Source: Pelotomaculum sp. (lineage in GTDB: Bacteria > Bacillota > Desulfotomaculia > Desulfotomaculales > Pelotomaculaceae). From it: 64,000 nt of DNA. The notes under the pieces were generated by a model. It had not been told where the DNA came from and did no database searches. It saw only the letters and a program-made list of their open reading frames with translations. This document shows, piece after piece, positions 27,184 to 36,750 of the stretch. The stretch covers positions 124,001 through 188,000 of the forward strand of contig JAHDOA010000018.1 of assembly GCA_018435055.1 (NCBI GenBank), in the 5' to 3' direction. Positions within the stretch are counted from its first letter, which is position 1; each line of letters opens with the position of its first letter. The position numbers were made by a program, and so were the translations under genes.

Positions 27184-28971
27184 TTAACGCTTGAACTTTT
27201 TTTCCAGTTCCGCAAAAGACAGGTGGATGATGGTCGGCCTGCCGTGCGGGCAGGTGTAGGGGTTTTTTGTGCCGGCCAAACGCCTGGAGAGAGCATTCAT
27301 GGATGACACTGTCAGCTTTTCCCCGGCCTTAACCGCGTTTCTGCAGGCCATGGACGAGGCCAGGGTGCTGAAAAATTCATCAAACGAGGCGCCGGCGCCT
27401 TTTTCACTCAGGTATTTCAGCATATCATGAAAAAATGTTTCCTCCTGGCCCGGCGTGAAACCTGTTGGCACACCCCTGAGTAGAAATGTGCCGCCGCCAA
27501 AGTATTCTAAAACAAAGCCTGCCCGGTTAAACCAGAAAACGCGCTCTGTCAGTATCGCCACTTCCCGGAAATCCAGTTCCAGCGTGACCGGCAGCAGCAG
27601 GCCCTGGCTGGGTTGTTCACCTTCGCTGGCTTGATAATACTCGTATAGTATTCTCTCGTGGGCAGCATGCTGGTCTAATATATATAAACCTTCTTTCCCT
27701 TCCGCCAGGATATATGTCAGCCCGATTTGACCGATAGCGCTTAATTCGGGCAAAAGCCTTTCATCTTTAAGAAAATCCGCCGACTCTGCTACGGCTTTAA
27801 CGCTTGCTTGACTTACTGCCGCTGGTTCATTGTATACCGTAGTTAATTGTTTACCGGCTGCAGCAACGCCGCTGCCCGCATCATTTTGTACCGGCCCGGG
27901 CGTTGCAGTAAATAAAATATTTTGATATGAATCGGGACTGACAGATCTTTTCTTCTTGTCAAACAGCTTTACAGGAATTACTGTTTTCGCCAGCAGCGCT
28001 TCCCGCAGGATACCGGCAATCTGCCGGACTGTTTCATTTTCCTCGATCAACCGCACTTCCAGCTTGGAGGGGTGGACATTAACATCTATTAATTCAGGCG
28101 GGACGGCCAGGCTCAATACAACCACAGGCTTTCTCCCGGAGGGCAGCAAAGTACGGTAGGCCTCTTCAACAGCTCCGGCCGCTGCCGGGCAGCGCACATA
28201 ACGCCCGTTGATAATTATGTTGATATGGTTCCTGTTGCTGCGGGAAAGAGAGGGTTTTCCTATGAATCCCTGCAGCGTTATATCTTTCCCCGCGCCGTTA
28301 ACCGGTATCATCTCCCGGGCCTGGTTAACGCCATAAACAGCAATAATCGCGTCCATTAGGCTTCCGGCGCCGGGCGAGTAAAAAGAGCGCCTGCTTTTAT
28401 TCTTCAATTCAAAGCTTACATCAGGTCTGGCCAGGGACATGTGGGATATAATCTCATGGCACAGGGAACCTTCAATAGAAGGACTCTTCATAGATTTCCT
28501 TCTTACGGGTGTATTGAAGAACAAATCCTTTACGACAACTGTTGAACCCGGCGGGCAGCCGGCGGCAGACCTGTTTATTATTACTCCTTCAACAGCCTCC
28601 ACCTTGATCCCGTTTAAAACAGCAGCGGTCCTGGTGGTAAATACCATACGTGAAACCGCCGCTATGCTCGGTATTGCCTCACCCCTGAAACCGAGAGTAA
28701 GGATCCTGCTCAAATCAGACGCGCATTTTATCTTGCTGGTGGCATGCCGTTCAAAAGCCAGCGCCAGGTCTTCTTCCCCCATACCGCACCCGTTATCTGT
28801 AACGGTAATTGACGCAAGTCCTCCCTCATCAAGTTCGACCATTATCCTGCGGGCGCCGGCATCCAACGAATTCTCGGTCAGCTCCTTGACCACCGAAAAC
28901 GGGCGCTCAACCACTTCACCGGCGGCTATCTGGTTTTTGGTAAGTTCATCAAGAATGATAATTGATGTCAA
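27184..28971 (-). CDS. mutL: DNA mismatch repair protein MutL
   Basis: A 595-residue MutL. The GHKL ATPase is clear: LDELTKNQIAAGEVVERP, KELTENSLDAGA, TDNGCGM, RHATSKI and TLGFRGEAIPSIAAVS. The C-terminal half has the endonuclease motif DQHAAHERILYEY and CPHGRPT, so this is a nicking MutL. An ATG-started longer frame begins at 29175 but would overlap the upstream gene by 190 bp. A TTG at 28971, ten bases after AGGTG and directly before TSIIILDEL, gives the standard N-terminus and lies 16 bp after the upstream stop. Confidence 0.95.
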   Translation of the reverse strand: MTSIIILDELTKNQIAAGEVVERPFSVVKELTENSLDAGARRIMVELDEGGLASITVTDNGCGMGEEDLALAFERHATSKIKCASDLSRILTLGFRGEAIPSIAAVSRMVFTTRTAAVLNGIKVEAVEGVIINRSAAGCPPGSTVVVKDLFFNTPVRRKSMKSPSIEGSLCHEIISHMSLARPDVSFELKNKSRRSFYSPGAGSLMDAIIAVYGVNQAREMIPVNGAGKDITLQGFIGKPSLSRSNRNHINIIINGRYVRCPAAAGAVEEAYRTLLPSGRKPVVVLSLAVPPELIDVNVHPSKLEVRLIEENETVRQIAGILREALLAKTVIPVKLFDKKKRSVSPDSYQNILFTATPGPVQNDAGSGVAAAGKQLTTVYNEPAAVSQASVKAVAESADFLKDERLLPELSAIGQIGLTYILAEGKEGLYILDQHAAHERILYEYYQASEGEQPSQGLLLPVTLELDFREVAILTERVFWFNRAGFVLEYFGGGTFLLRGVPTGFTPGQEETFFHDMLKYLSEKGAGASFDEFFSTLASSMACRNAVKAGEKLTVSSMNALSRRLAGTKNPYTCPHGRPTIIHLSFAELEKKFKR

Positions 28972-28987
28972 TGTTTTTTTGCACCTG

Positions 28988-30349
28988 CTATCCCTCAGAG
29001 CTCCATTCATGATCACTGTCTGTACTGTAGCCGTAAAATATATCGTCGTGTTTATCCTGCAGGTAAATATAATCATATTGCGAGTCTTGCCTGGATCGCC
29101 CATACAGTTCCGCCGCTTCGCCGCGGCACCTGCCGCAGGCCGCATGCGGCACAGAAATGCAGAGCGCTCTGCCACTCCTGCCGCATCCGTGTTTTGCGTC
29201 TGAATCGATTACCAGGTAGCCGGGGCAGTTATCACACAGCCGCAATTGTTCAATTTGATCTTCTTCAATGTAGTCGGTATCGTAAAAAATACGTTTATTT
29301 CTGGTATAGTAATTGCCTGAGATCCTTTTAGCGTCGGGCGAAACCCTGTCACGCCTTTCCCAGCGCTGCAGCAGCTCATCCACCAGTCTCTCAACACCCG
29401 CGGCCACGCCGGCTCTTTCCTTAAAGCGCCCCGGCCAGTAATCCGGTTCTCTTACACCACTGTAATCCAGACCGGCAAGAGCGAGTATGATGGCCATATT
29501 CACATATGGAAGGGCTGTTTCGATGGCATAGCCGCCTTCCAGCACGGCCAGGTCCGGACGCAGCTTTTCCGTAAGCCTGGCATAGCCCTGCGCGGTAATG
29601 CGCATGCTGCCGAGCGGGTCTGTGTAATGGTTGTCCTGGCCTGCAGAGTTGACAATAAAGTCCGGCTTAAAATCATTTAGTATAGGAAGGATTAAATTAT
29701 CCATCACGTAAAGAAAGCTTTCGTCAGTAGCGCCCGGCTGCAGCGGAATGTTGATGGTTCGGGCGTAAGCCCCCGGGCCGCCAAGCTCATAGGTGTATCC
29801 GGTACCCGGATACAGGGTGCGGCCGTCCTGGTGAAAAGAAACAAACAGCACATCGGGGTCATGCCAGAAAATATCCTGGGTCCCGTCGCCATGGTGCACG
29901 TCTGTATCGATAATGGCAATTTTCTTCTTCCCGTGGCGGGAACGCAAATGATCCACCATGATCGCTTCGTTATTAATATTACAGAAACCCCGGTTGCCGC
30001 GGACAACCTTCATGGCATGGTGTCCGGGCGGCCTGACCAGGGCGAAGCCGTTTTTTATTTCCCCGCTTACTATTTTATCTGACAGCAGGATCGCCGCGCC
30101 CGCCGCAATCAGGTGGGCCTCCGTAGTTTGTTTTTCAACAGTAGGCACACAGAAATGCAGCCTGGCAATGTCATGGATGTTGGCCAGTGGGGGCTTATAT
30201 TCCTCTATTTGAGGCAGGTCCATAATGCCTTCTTCAAAAATCTGGTCCCTGGTATAGAGAAGGCGTTCCTCCCTTTCAGGGTGGGTGGGCGTTATCGCCC
30301 AGTCAAAAGCAGGAAAAAATATCAACCCTGTTTTTTTGCTTTTAATCAT
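28988..30349 (-). CDS. Histone deacetylase family (AcuC/acetylpolyamine hydrolase-like) protein with Cys-rich C-terminal tail
   Basis: The catalytic domain shows THPEREERL (~22), RPPGHHAMK (~125), the zinc-binding and active site segment IDTDVHHGDGTQDIFW (~155), and GPGAYARTINIPL. Family members remove acetyl groups from lysines or polyamines. After about residue 320 there is a ~120-residue tail with CDNCPGY, HGCGRSGRALC and AACGRC, which could hold zinc; I do not recognise it. The start is the ATG at 30349, after GGGGAG, five bases past the upstream stop. It sits between a hydantoinase-like gene and mutL; acuA elsewhere in the window could be its acetylating counterpart. Confidence 0.85.
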   Translation of the reverse strand: MIKSKKTGLIFFPAFDWAITPTHPEREERLLYTRDQIFEEGIMDLPQIEEYKPPLANIHDIARLHFCVPTVEKQTTEAHLIAAGAAILLSDKIVSGEIKNGFALVRPPGHHAMKVVRGNRGFCNINNEAIMVDHLRSRHGKKKIAIIDTDVHHGDGTQDIFWHDPDVLFVSFHQDGRTLYPGTGYTYELGGPGAYARTINIPLQPGATDESFLYVMDNLILPILNDFKPDFIVNSAGQDNHYTDPLGSMRITAQGYARLTEKLRPDLAVLEGGYAIETALPYVNMAIILALAGLDYSGVREPDYWPGRFKERAGVAAGVERLVDELLQRWERRDRVSPDAKRISGNYYTRNKRIFYDTDYIEEDQIEQLRLCDNCPGYLVIDSDAKHGCGRSGRALCISVPHAACGRCRGEAAELYGRSRQDSQYDYIYLQDKHDDIFYGYSTDSDHEWSSEG

Positions 30350-30353
30350 AAAA

Positions 30354-32027
30354 TCACTCCCCAACCCCGATTCTGGCATTAATTCCCCTTGGTGTCTGCA
30401 CCGTGATATCATAAAGCCTGCCGGTCGTGTTCCAACCCCTGACCATATTGAATACCTCCTGGCGGATAACCTCAATTTCGTCAGCAGCCAGGTCCAACCC
30501 GTATTCTGACGCCAGTTTCACCAGGCTGTTTTTTGCCAGTTCCAGCGCTTTATTTTCGTTAAATTTCCGGTTACTGATTTTTTCCCGGCGTCCTTCTTCC
30601 TGTATAATATAGCACCCCTGTTCAGTATCCGCTCTTAAATTAATCTGCAGTGTCGGCCTGGCCAGCGCCGCGCCGATGGCGTTTGCCACAGACGCATAGC
30701 GCAGTGTGGCAGACCGGCATCCCAGTTTCTCCGCTATCCGCGCCGAGAACCCGGCAGCCCCGCCGCCGACGCCTGCGACTATTGTCGGTTTTACCACGTG
30801 TTTGTGCAGTATCTCCCAAACCCGGTAGGCCGGCTCCTGCTCCCATTCTTTAAACATTTTTTTTATTTCACTGGTTATGTTATCAACAACCTTGTTGATG
30901 ACCTGCTCTGCAATATCTTCCACAGTTATGTTCAATTCCTGTCCTAAAAGCGCCATGGCTTTAATCGCCTTTTCCCCGTCTCCCAGTTCAGTCAGGCCCA
31001 GCGCCCGCAGCGCATCGGTTGGTGTAGGCGCGGGACCGCCCAGACAGTATGCCTGACCTGCCCTTTGACTGTGAATATTTATGTCGTTCCCCGTACAGCT
31101 TAAAACGCTGTCGCCGCCAATAGCAACAGATTTAACAGCCAGCGTCCTCACCTGGGTCAACTGCTCCATCACCCGGGCGCCTCTGGCAGAAAGCAGAGGC
31201 TGACCGCTTAAAATCAGCGCCAGATCGGTGGTTGTCCCTCCGATGTCCACGACCACTGCTGTTTCATCAGGTCCGGTAAGCGCCTGGACACCCAGAGTGC
31301 TGGCGGCAGGCCCCGAGAATATCGTTTCAACGGGAAACTCCTCGGACCGCTGGAGCGGGACAGTGCCGCCGTCAGCCTTTAATATGAATACTTCAGCGTA
31401 TATTTCACGTGAGTCAAGGGCCTGGCGTACTGATTCAATAAAATAATGGTAGGGCTCGCGGGTAGCGCAGGTTAGATATGTGGTTACCATTCTTCTAGGA
31501 AAGTTCAGCTGATTGCCGATTTTTGCTCCTAGCTCAACCTGCCATTGGGGATATTTATTTTTGATGATTTCCGCTACTTTATTTTCATGGGACGCGTTGC
31601 GGGGGGAAAATTTACCGACCACTCCTACCTTCTTAGAGCCCTTCAGGGCAATCTCTCGCAGAACAGTATCGATTTCCTGCTCATTTAATGAAAGGATTTC
31701 CCGGCCGCGGTAATCTATAGCACCCGGGATAATATGAGCGTATGGCATTTTTTTATAAAAGTCGTGGCTTAAACCAGGACCGGGGATGATCAGCAAGTCG
31801 ACATCTTCGTACTTTCGTTCCGCGATCAGGTTGGTAATAATTGTGGTACTGAATACTATCCTTTTGACCTTTTCCTTATCCTCGTCCCTGACAATAGTAT
31901 CGAGGGCCTCAGTTAATGAGTCTATCAGGTTCTCCCTTGTCGGGACCTTGGCTGTGGCCAGCACCTGTTCATTTTCCAGGAGCACGGCATCCGTATAGGT
32001 CCCCCCCACGTCAATGCCGACAAACAT
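30354..32027 (-). CDS. Hydantoinase/oxoprolinase family protein
   Basis: A 557-residue ASKHA-fold protein of the hydantoinase A / acetone carboxylase beta type. The N-terminal domain begins FVGIDVGGTYTDAVLLE; the second nucleotide-binding motif VVVDIGGTTTDLALI is at ~265, and GGGAAGFSARIAEKLG at ~415. The ATG at 32027 is preceded by GGGGGG; the frame is open five codons further, but these codons form that binding site. No partner HyuB-like subunit is seen. The substrate is unknown; the position between mutS and the deacetylase-like gene gives no direct clue. Confidence 0.82.
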   Translation of the reverse strand: MFVGIDVGGTYTDAVLLENEQVLATAKVPTRENLIDSLTEALDTIVRDEDKEKVKRIVFSTTIITNLIAERKYEDVDLLIIPGPGLSHDFYKKMPYAHIIPGAIDYRGREILSLNEQEIDTVLREIALKGSKKVGVVGKFSPRNASHENKVAEIIKNKYPQWQVELGAKIGNQLNFPRRMVTTYLTCATREPYHYFIESVRQALDSREIYAEVFILKADGGTVPLQRSEEFPVETIFSGPAASTLGVQALTGPDETAVVVDIGGTTTDLALILSGQPLLSARGARVMEQLTQVRTLAVKSVAIGGDSVLSCTGNDINIHSQRAGQAYCLGGPAPTPTDALRALGLTELGDGEKAIKAMALLGQELNITVEDIAEQVINKVVDNITSEIKKMFKEWEQEPAYRVWEILHKHVVKPTIVAGVGGGAAGFSARIAEKLGCRSATLRYASVANAIGAALARPTLQINLRADTEQGCYIIQEEGRREKISNRKFNENKALELAKNSLVKLASEYGLDLAADEIEVIRQEVFNMVRGWNTTGRLYDITVQTPRGINARIGVGE

Positions 32028-32057
32028 ATATCTACCCCCCATCGATAACTAAAGACT

Positions 32058-34649
32058 TTACTGCATACTGCCGTCATCTATTTTTTTCTGCAGCAGGTAC
32101 AGCTTGTTGATCGCCTCCATCGGTGTCATGCTTATTATGTCCAGGTGGCGCAGCTCTCTTATAATTTCATTTTCTGTTTCGCTGCTCATGCCGTTTCCGT
32201 TATCAGCGGCTGCCGCAGCCAGCGAAGGGGCTTTATCAGTTTTTTCCAAATTTTTTAAAATCTGCGCGGAGCGCTCAATAATTTCAGCCGGCAAGCCCGC
32301 CAGCCTGGCCACATGGATGCCGTAGCTCCGGTCTGCCCGACCGGGAATGACTTTTCTTAGGAAAATAACCTGATCGCCTTCTTCTCTAACTGCCACGTTC
32401 ATATTGGTAATCCCCGGCTCCTTGTCCAGATCGGTGAGTTCAAAGTAATGTGTGGAAAACAATGTCTTGGCCTTGATTTTGTGGTGGATATATTCCGCCA
32501 GCGCCCTGGCAATACTGATCCCGTCATATGTACTGGTGCCCCGGCCAACTTCGTCCAGGACGATCAGGCTTTTTTCAGTCGCTCCCGCTACAATGGCGCG
32601 GCATTCGCTCATTTCCACCATAAAGGTGCTCTGCCCGCCGGCAATGTCGTCTGACGCGCCAATCCTGGTGAATATACGGTCGACCAGCGAGATTTCCGCC
32701 CTGGTAGCCGGCACAAAGCCTCCTGTCTGGGCCATCAATACAATTATGGCCACCTGGCGCATGTAAGTACTCTTACCGGCCATATTCGGTCCGGTGATCA
32801 GCAGCAGCCGGCCTTCTTCACCATTCATACCGGTGTCGTTGGGCACAAACTGTCCCGGTCCCATAACCTTTTCCAGTACCGGGTGCCGGCCGTCTCTGAT
32901 CACCAGCCGGCCGTCGTTTATTATTTCCGGTCGCACATAATTATTATTAAAAGCTGCTTCCGCCAGGGAATACAGCGAGTCAACCTCAGCTACGGCCGAC
33001 GCTGTAGTCTGCATCCGCCGGATTTGCACTGTAAGCTGCTCCCGGATATCATTAAAAATATTATATTCCAGGTGCAGCAGCCTTTCCTGCGCTCCTAAAA
33101 CAAGATCTTCATACTCCTTGAGCTCAGGCGTGATATATCTTTCCGCATTGGCGAGGGTCTGCCGGCGGCTGTAATCTGCCGGCACGTGGTCAAGGTTTGA
33201 TTTGGTTATCTCGATGTAATAGCCAAAAACTTTGTTAAAGCCAATTTTAAGGGACTTTATACCAGTACGCAGGCGCTCCCTTTCTTCCAGCCGGGTCAGC
33301 ATCAACCTGGCTTCCTTTCCGGCCAGGCGGTACCTGTCCACATCCGGATTAAAACCGGCCTTGATTATTCCCCCGTCCCGCGGGGACAGCGGCGGATCGT
33401 CTTCGATAGCCCGGCTTAACAGGTCCGCGGTATCTTCCATCGTGTCAATGGTTCCGCACACTTCTTTTAAAAGTGCGCAATGTGCCTGTCCAAGCAATTC
33501 CTTGAGCGGCGGCAGGCAGAATAAGGACTTTTTTAGCGCGACTAGATCGCGTGCAGTTGCCGCGCCAAAAGATATTTTACCCGCCAGCCTTTCCAGGTCA
33601 TATATATTTTTCAGATCTTCCCTTAGTTCCTTGCGGTAAAAAACATCTTTAACCAATTCTTCAACCGCGTCCTGGCGGGCCGCGATTTCTTCCTGTGTCA
33701 GCAGTGGCTGTTCGATCCAGCTCCGGAGCATCCTGCCGCCCATAGAGGTAACAGTATAATCAAGTACTGAAAGCAGCGTATACTTTTTTGTGTTGTCCGA
33801 TATGGACCTGGATAGCTCCAAATTTCTCCTCGTCACAGCATCCAGGGCCATATATCTGCCGGGCGTATAAAACTGTATCCTGTTGATATGGGCCATGCTT
33901 CTTTTTTGAGTATCTTTTAAGAAACTCGCCAGTGCGCCGGCAGCGCAGGCCGCTATTTCACACTCCGAAATTTTTGTTGCAGAAAAAGCGCCCGGCCCAA
34001 ACTGCTCTTCCAGCGCCCTCTCTGCGGCAGCTAAATTAAAAGCCTCGTCTCTATAACCACTAATAAGGAGTTTCCCCTTTAATTTTAAATCCCGCGAAAA
34101 ACTGTCAACCATGGAAAGCGGCACAATTAATTCTGCGGGCATTAACCGGTTTAGTTCGTCAGCCAGTTCAACACCTGTTTTTTGTCCTGTCAGGGAGCTG
34201 ACCATAAAAGTCCCGGTAGTCACATCTGTGACAGCCAGGCCGTAACCTTTGTCGTTGCGGGCAGCGCAAGCCAGGTAATTATTTCTCTTTTCTTCCAGAA
34301 GGTTTCCTTCCATCACCGTGCCAGGTGTGATCACCCGGACAACTTCCCGCCTTACAATACCCTTTGACGCCGCCGGGTCCTCCACCTGCTCACATATAGC
34401 CACATGGTACCCCCGGCCAATAAGCCTGGCGATATACCCGTCGGCGGCGTGATACGGCACACCGCACATGGGCACGCGTTCCTTCTGCCCCCCGTCCCTG
34501 CCGGTAAGAGTTATCTCAAGCTCTTTTGACGCTGAAAGAGCGTCATCAAAGAACATCTCGTAAAAATCACCTAACCGAAAAAAAAGGATCGCGTCCGGAT
34601 ACTGTTTTTTAATCTCTAGATACTGCCTGATCATTGGCGTAAAACCCAC
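32058..34649 (-). CDS. mutS: DNA mismatch repair protein MutS
   Basis: An 863-residue MutS of normal length. The mismatch-contacting Phe-x-Glu is in RLGDFYEMFFDDA (~33), the P-loop is TGPNMAGKSTYMRQ (~618), and the ABC signature and Walker B appear in IAGGQSTFMVEMSE and LIVLDEVGRGTSTYDG. The C-terminal helix-turn-helix ends EAINKLYLLQKK. It is followed 30 bp later by the hydantoinase-like gene and then, two genes on, by mutL. Confidence 0.97.
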   Translation of the reverse strand: MGFTPMIRQYLEIKKQYPDAILFFRLGDFYEMFFDDALSASKELEITLTGRDGGQKERVPMCGVPYHAADGYIARLIGRGYHVAICEQVEDPAASKGIVRREVVRVITPGTVMEGNLLEEKRNNYLACAARNDKGYGLAVTDVTTGTFMVSSLTGQKTGVELADELNRLMPAELIVPLSMVDSFSRDLKLKGKLLISGYRDEAFNLAAAERALEEQFGPGAFSATKISECEIAACAAGALASFLKDTQKRSMAHINRIQFYTPGRYMALDAVTRRNLELSRSISDNTKKYTLLSVLDYTVTSMGGRMLRSWIEQPLLTQEEIAARQDAVEELVKDVFYRKELREDLKNIYDLERLAGKISFGAATARDLVALKKSLFCLPPLKELLGQAHCALLKEVCGTIDTMEDTADLLSRAIEDDPPLSPRDGGIIKAGFNPDVDRYRLAGKEARLMLTRLEERERLRTGIKSLKIGFNKVFGYYIEITKSNLDHVPADYSRRQTLANAERYITPELKEYEDLVLGAQERLLHLEYNIFNDIREQLTVQIRRMQTTASAVAEVDSLYSLAEAAFNNNYVRPEIINDGRLVIRDGRHPVLEKVMGPGQFVPNDTGMNGEEGRLLLITGPNMAGKSTYMRQVAIIVLMAQTGGFVPATRAEISLVDRIFTRIGASDDIAGGQSTFMVEMSECRAIVAGATEKSLIVLDEVGRGTSTYDGISIARALAEYIHHKIKAKTLFSTHYFELTDLDKEPGITNMNVAVREEGDQVIFLRKVIPGRADRSYGIHVARLAGLPAEIIERSAQILKNLEKTDKAPSLAAAAADNGNGMSSETENEIIRELRHLDIISMTPMEAINKLYLLQKKIDDGSMQ

Positions 34650-34692
34650 CGGAATACCTCCTGGTGAACATTATAACATATGGCATTCTAAA

Positions 34693-34727
34693 CCAAAAGC
34701 ACAACCCTGTTACTAACAGGGTTGTGC
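34693..34727 (-). terminator. Terminator between ylbF-like gene and mutS
   Basis: GCACAACCCTGTT (34699-34711) and AACAGGGTTGTGC (34715-34727) are perfect 13-bp complements with a three-base loop. On the minus strand TTTTGG follows. It would end the miaB-ylbF transcript. Confidence 0.85.
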
Positions 34728-34758
34728 TGCAAAGGCTTTTCCATAATTCTTAGGAAGA

Positions 34759-35133
34759 TTAGCCGCCACATCCGCAGGATTCGTCTGCGCAGCCGCATCC
34801 CTGAGGCTTTATTCCAATCGCTTCACCGATAATATTGTTTATTGACTCCAGGATTGTCTGAAACTCCTGCTGCGCCTTAAAAAAATTATAGACATACGGG
34901 TTATTTAGCATTTTAAATTCTAGATCCTCAAGTTCTTTTACCTGTTTTTCAGTAAGATCTACACCCTGGGCCCGTATTGCCTGGTAAGCCCTTTGTTTTT
35001 CATCAAATTGCGCTATCGAATCTCTGGCTTCCTGGTTTTCCATCATCATCTTTTCCGCTTCCCTCATGGTGTTCAGTTCCTTTGACGCCGAAAGGGAATT
35101 CCCTAGTTCCCTAGCCTTTTCTATTATTGACAT
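34759..35133 (-). CDS. YlbF/YmcA family protein with Cys-rich C-terminal tail
   Basis: A 124-residue, mostly helical protein of the YlbF family (SIIEKARELGNSLSASKEL, MMMENQEARDSIAQFDEKQ). In Bacillus, YlbF, YmcA and YaaT form a complex that carries Fe-S clusters and affects RNase Y action and development. Here the C-terminus is CGCADESCGC, five Cys in the last 13 residues, which could bind a metal or cluster. It lies 28 bp downstream of miaB, so the two are likely co-transcribed. Confidence 0.85.
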   Translation of the reverse strand: MSIIEKARELGNSLSASKELNTMREAEKMMMENQEARDSIAQFDEKQRAYQAIRAQGVDLTEKQVKELEDLEFKMLNNPYVYNFFKAQQEFQTILESINNIIGEAIGIKPQGCGCADESCGCGG

Positions 35134-35161
35134 AATTTAAAACCTCCTGCTATTATAATTA

Positions 35162-36535
35162 CTATTTCACCGTGCTAAAATCCAAGGCAGAATCACATTC
35201 CATATCATTTTCTAACGTCTCCACTATATGCCCCGACAGGTGGGCCAACTGAGATCCGGTTATTTTTACCCTGACTATTTCCCCTCTAAGATCCCCGGCG
35301 CCAGGAAATAGGACAATTTTATTACCCCTGTTCCTGCCGTACAAAAGGCCAGGTTCCTTCTTGCTTTCCCCTTCCACCAGGACATCCTGTCGCCGGCCGG
35401 TCTCCTCTATATTTTTTTCCAGGCTGATTTCATTCTGTATTTTTATTAAAGCTTGTATCCTGTCCTTTTTAACCGCTTCAGGCACCTGCTCTTCCATATC
35501 AGCAGCCGGCGTTCCGGGCCTGGTATTGTATATAAAGGTGTAGGCGCTGTCAAACCGGGCCTGTCTGACCAGGTCCATGGTATCGCTGAAATCATTGCCA
35601 TTTTCACCAGGAAAACCGACCATGATGTCGGTGGTAATACTTGCTTGGGGTACCATAGACCTGATCCTTTTGATCAAATCAAGATAGTGCTCCCTGGTAT
35701 AGCCCCGGTTCATTTTTTTTAAAATCCGGTTGCTGCCCGCCTGAACCGGCAGGTGAAAATGTTCACAGACCTTTCGCAACCCTGCTATGGTGCTGATCAG
35801 CTTATCGTTGAAATCTCTGGGATGGGAGGTCATGTAACGGATCCGCTCAAGCCCGTTTATACCTTCCAGACACTGCAGCAGTGACGCGAAGTCGTGATTA
35901 CATGCCATATCTTTGCCGTAGGAGTTAACATTCTGGCCCAGCAGTACAATTTCTTTATAACCCTCTGCCACCAGCCTGGCAACTTCTGATATGATGTCTT
36001 CCTGTTTGCGGCTTCTCTCCCTCCCTCGCACAAACGGTACAATGCAATATGTACAAAAATTATTGCATCCGTAGGTTATTGTAACCCAGGCGCGCACACC
36101 ATCCTTCCTTTTAACAGGGCGCCCTTCATATATGCCCCTGGCGCCGGTCCATATCTCTTTTACGGTTTTTTTGCTATTAGCGACTCTGTTAAGCAATTCG
36201 GGCAGTTGGTGCGCATTATGAGTGCCAAATATCAGGTCTACATGAGAAAAAAGATGCGCTATGCGGGCGGCCATATTTTCCTGCTGGGGCATGCAGCCGC
36301 ATACTCCTATTATGAGATCTGGATTTTCAAGCTTTTGCCGGCGCAGCCGCCCTAATAGTGAAAACACTTTATTTTCAGCCGTTTCCCGCACACAACAGGT
36401 ATTTAACAGGACTATTGTTGCAGCCTCAATCGAATCAGCGGGAGTATAACCGATGGCCTCAAGCATTCCTGCGAGGACCTCTGAATCATGCTCATTCATC
36501 TGACAGCCAAAGGTAATAATAAAATATGATTTCAA
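35162..36535 (-). CDS. miaB: tRNA-2-methylthio-N6-dimethylallyladenosine synthase
   Basis: A 457-residue radical SAM methylthiotransferase. The N-terminal MTTase domain has FGCQMNEHDSE, NTCCVRETAENK and GVCGCMPQQE with three cluster-binding Cys. The radical SAM motif is CNNFCTYCIVPFVRGRERSR (~155), and the C-terminal TRAM domain ends near GSQLAHLSGHIVE. It adds a methylthio group to the A37 first modified by MiaA. The length and motifs fit MiaB rather than MtaB or RimO. Confidence 0.96.
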   Translation of the reverse strand: MKSYFIITFGCQMNEHDSEVLAGMLEAIGYTPADSIEAATIVLLNTCCVRETAENKVFSLLGRLRRQKLENPDLIIGVCGCMPQQENMAARIAHLFSHVDLIFGTHNAHQLPELLNRVANSKKTVKEIWTGARGIYEGRPVKRKDGVRAWVTITYGCNNFCTYCIVPFVRGRERSRKQEDIISEVARLVAEGYKEIVLLGQNVNSYGKDMACNHDFASLLQCLEGINGLERIRYMTSHPRDFNDKLISTIAGLRKVCEHFHLPVQAGSNRILKKMNRGYTREHYLDLIKRIRSMVPQASITTDIMVGFPGENGNDFSDTMDLVRQARFDSAYTFIYNTRPGTPAADMEEQVPEAVKKDRIQALIKIQNEISLEKNIEETGRRQDVLVEGESKKEPGLLYGRNRGNKIVLFPGAGDLRGEIVRVKITGSQLAHLSGHIVETLENDMECDSALDFSTVK

Positions 36536-36750
36536 AAAGTAACCGCCTTTTACGAAAGATTATAACCATTATAAAGGTTTAATTATCCATATGCAAACAT
36601 ACCTGTGCATTCAGGCGGTTTTTCAGAATATAATTTAAAATTATTTCTTGATAGGAATTAATCCTTTGTTCGAAGAACTATCTATATAATTATGAATGTA
36701 ACATGTCCGGCTATTATATTGTTTGAAACCCGCGGCAGGAGGCGTGCAAT

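Noticed and set aside
28972-29175. Longer MutL N-terminus beginning at 29175
   Set aside because: It would overlap the deacetylase-like gene by nearly 190 bp and does not look like MutL; the TTG at 28971 has the correct context.
28439-29203. A 254-codon plus-strand open frame
   Set aside because: Antisense to mutL and the end of the deacetylase-like gene; no ribosome binding site and no recognisable domain.
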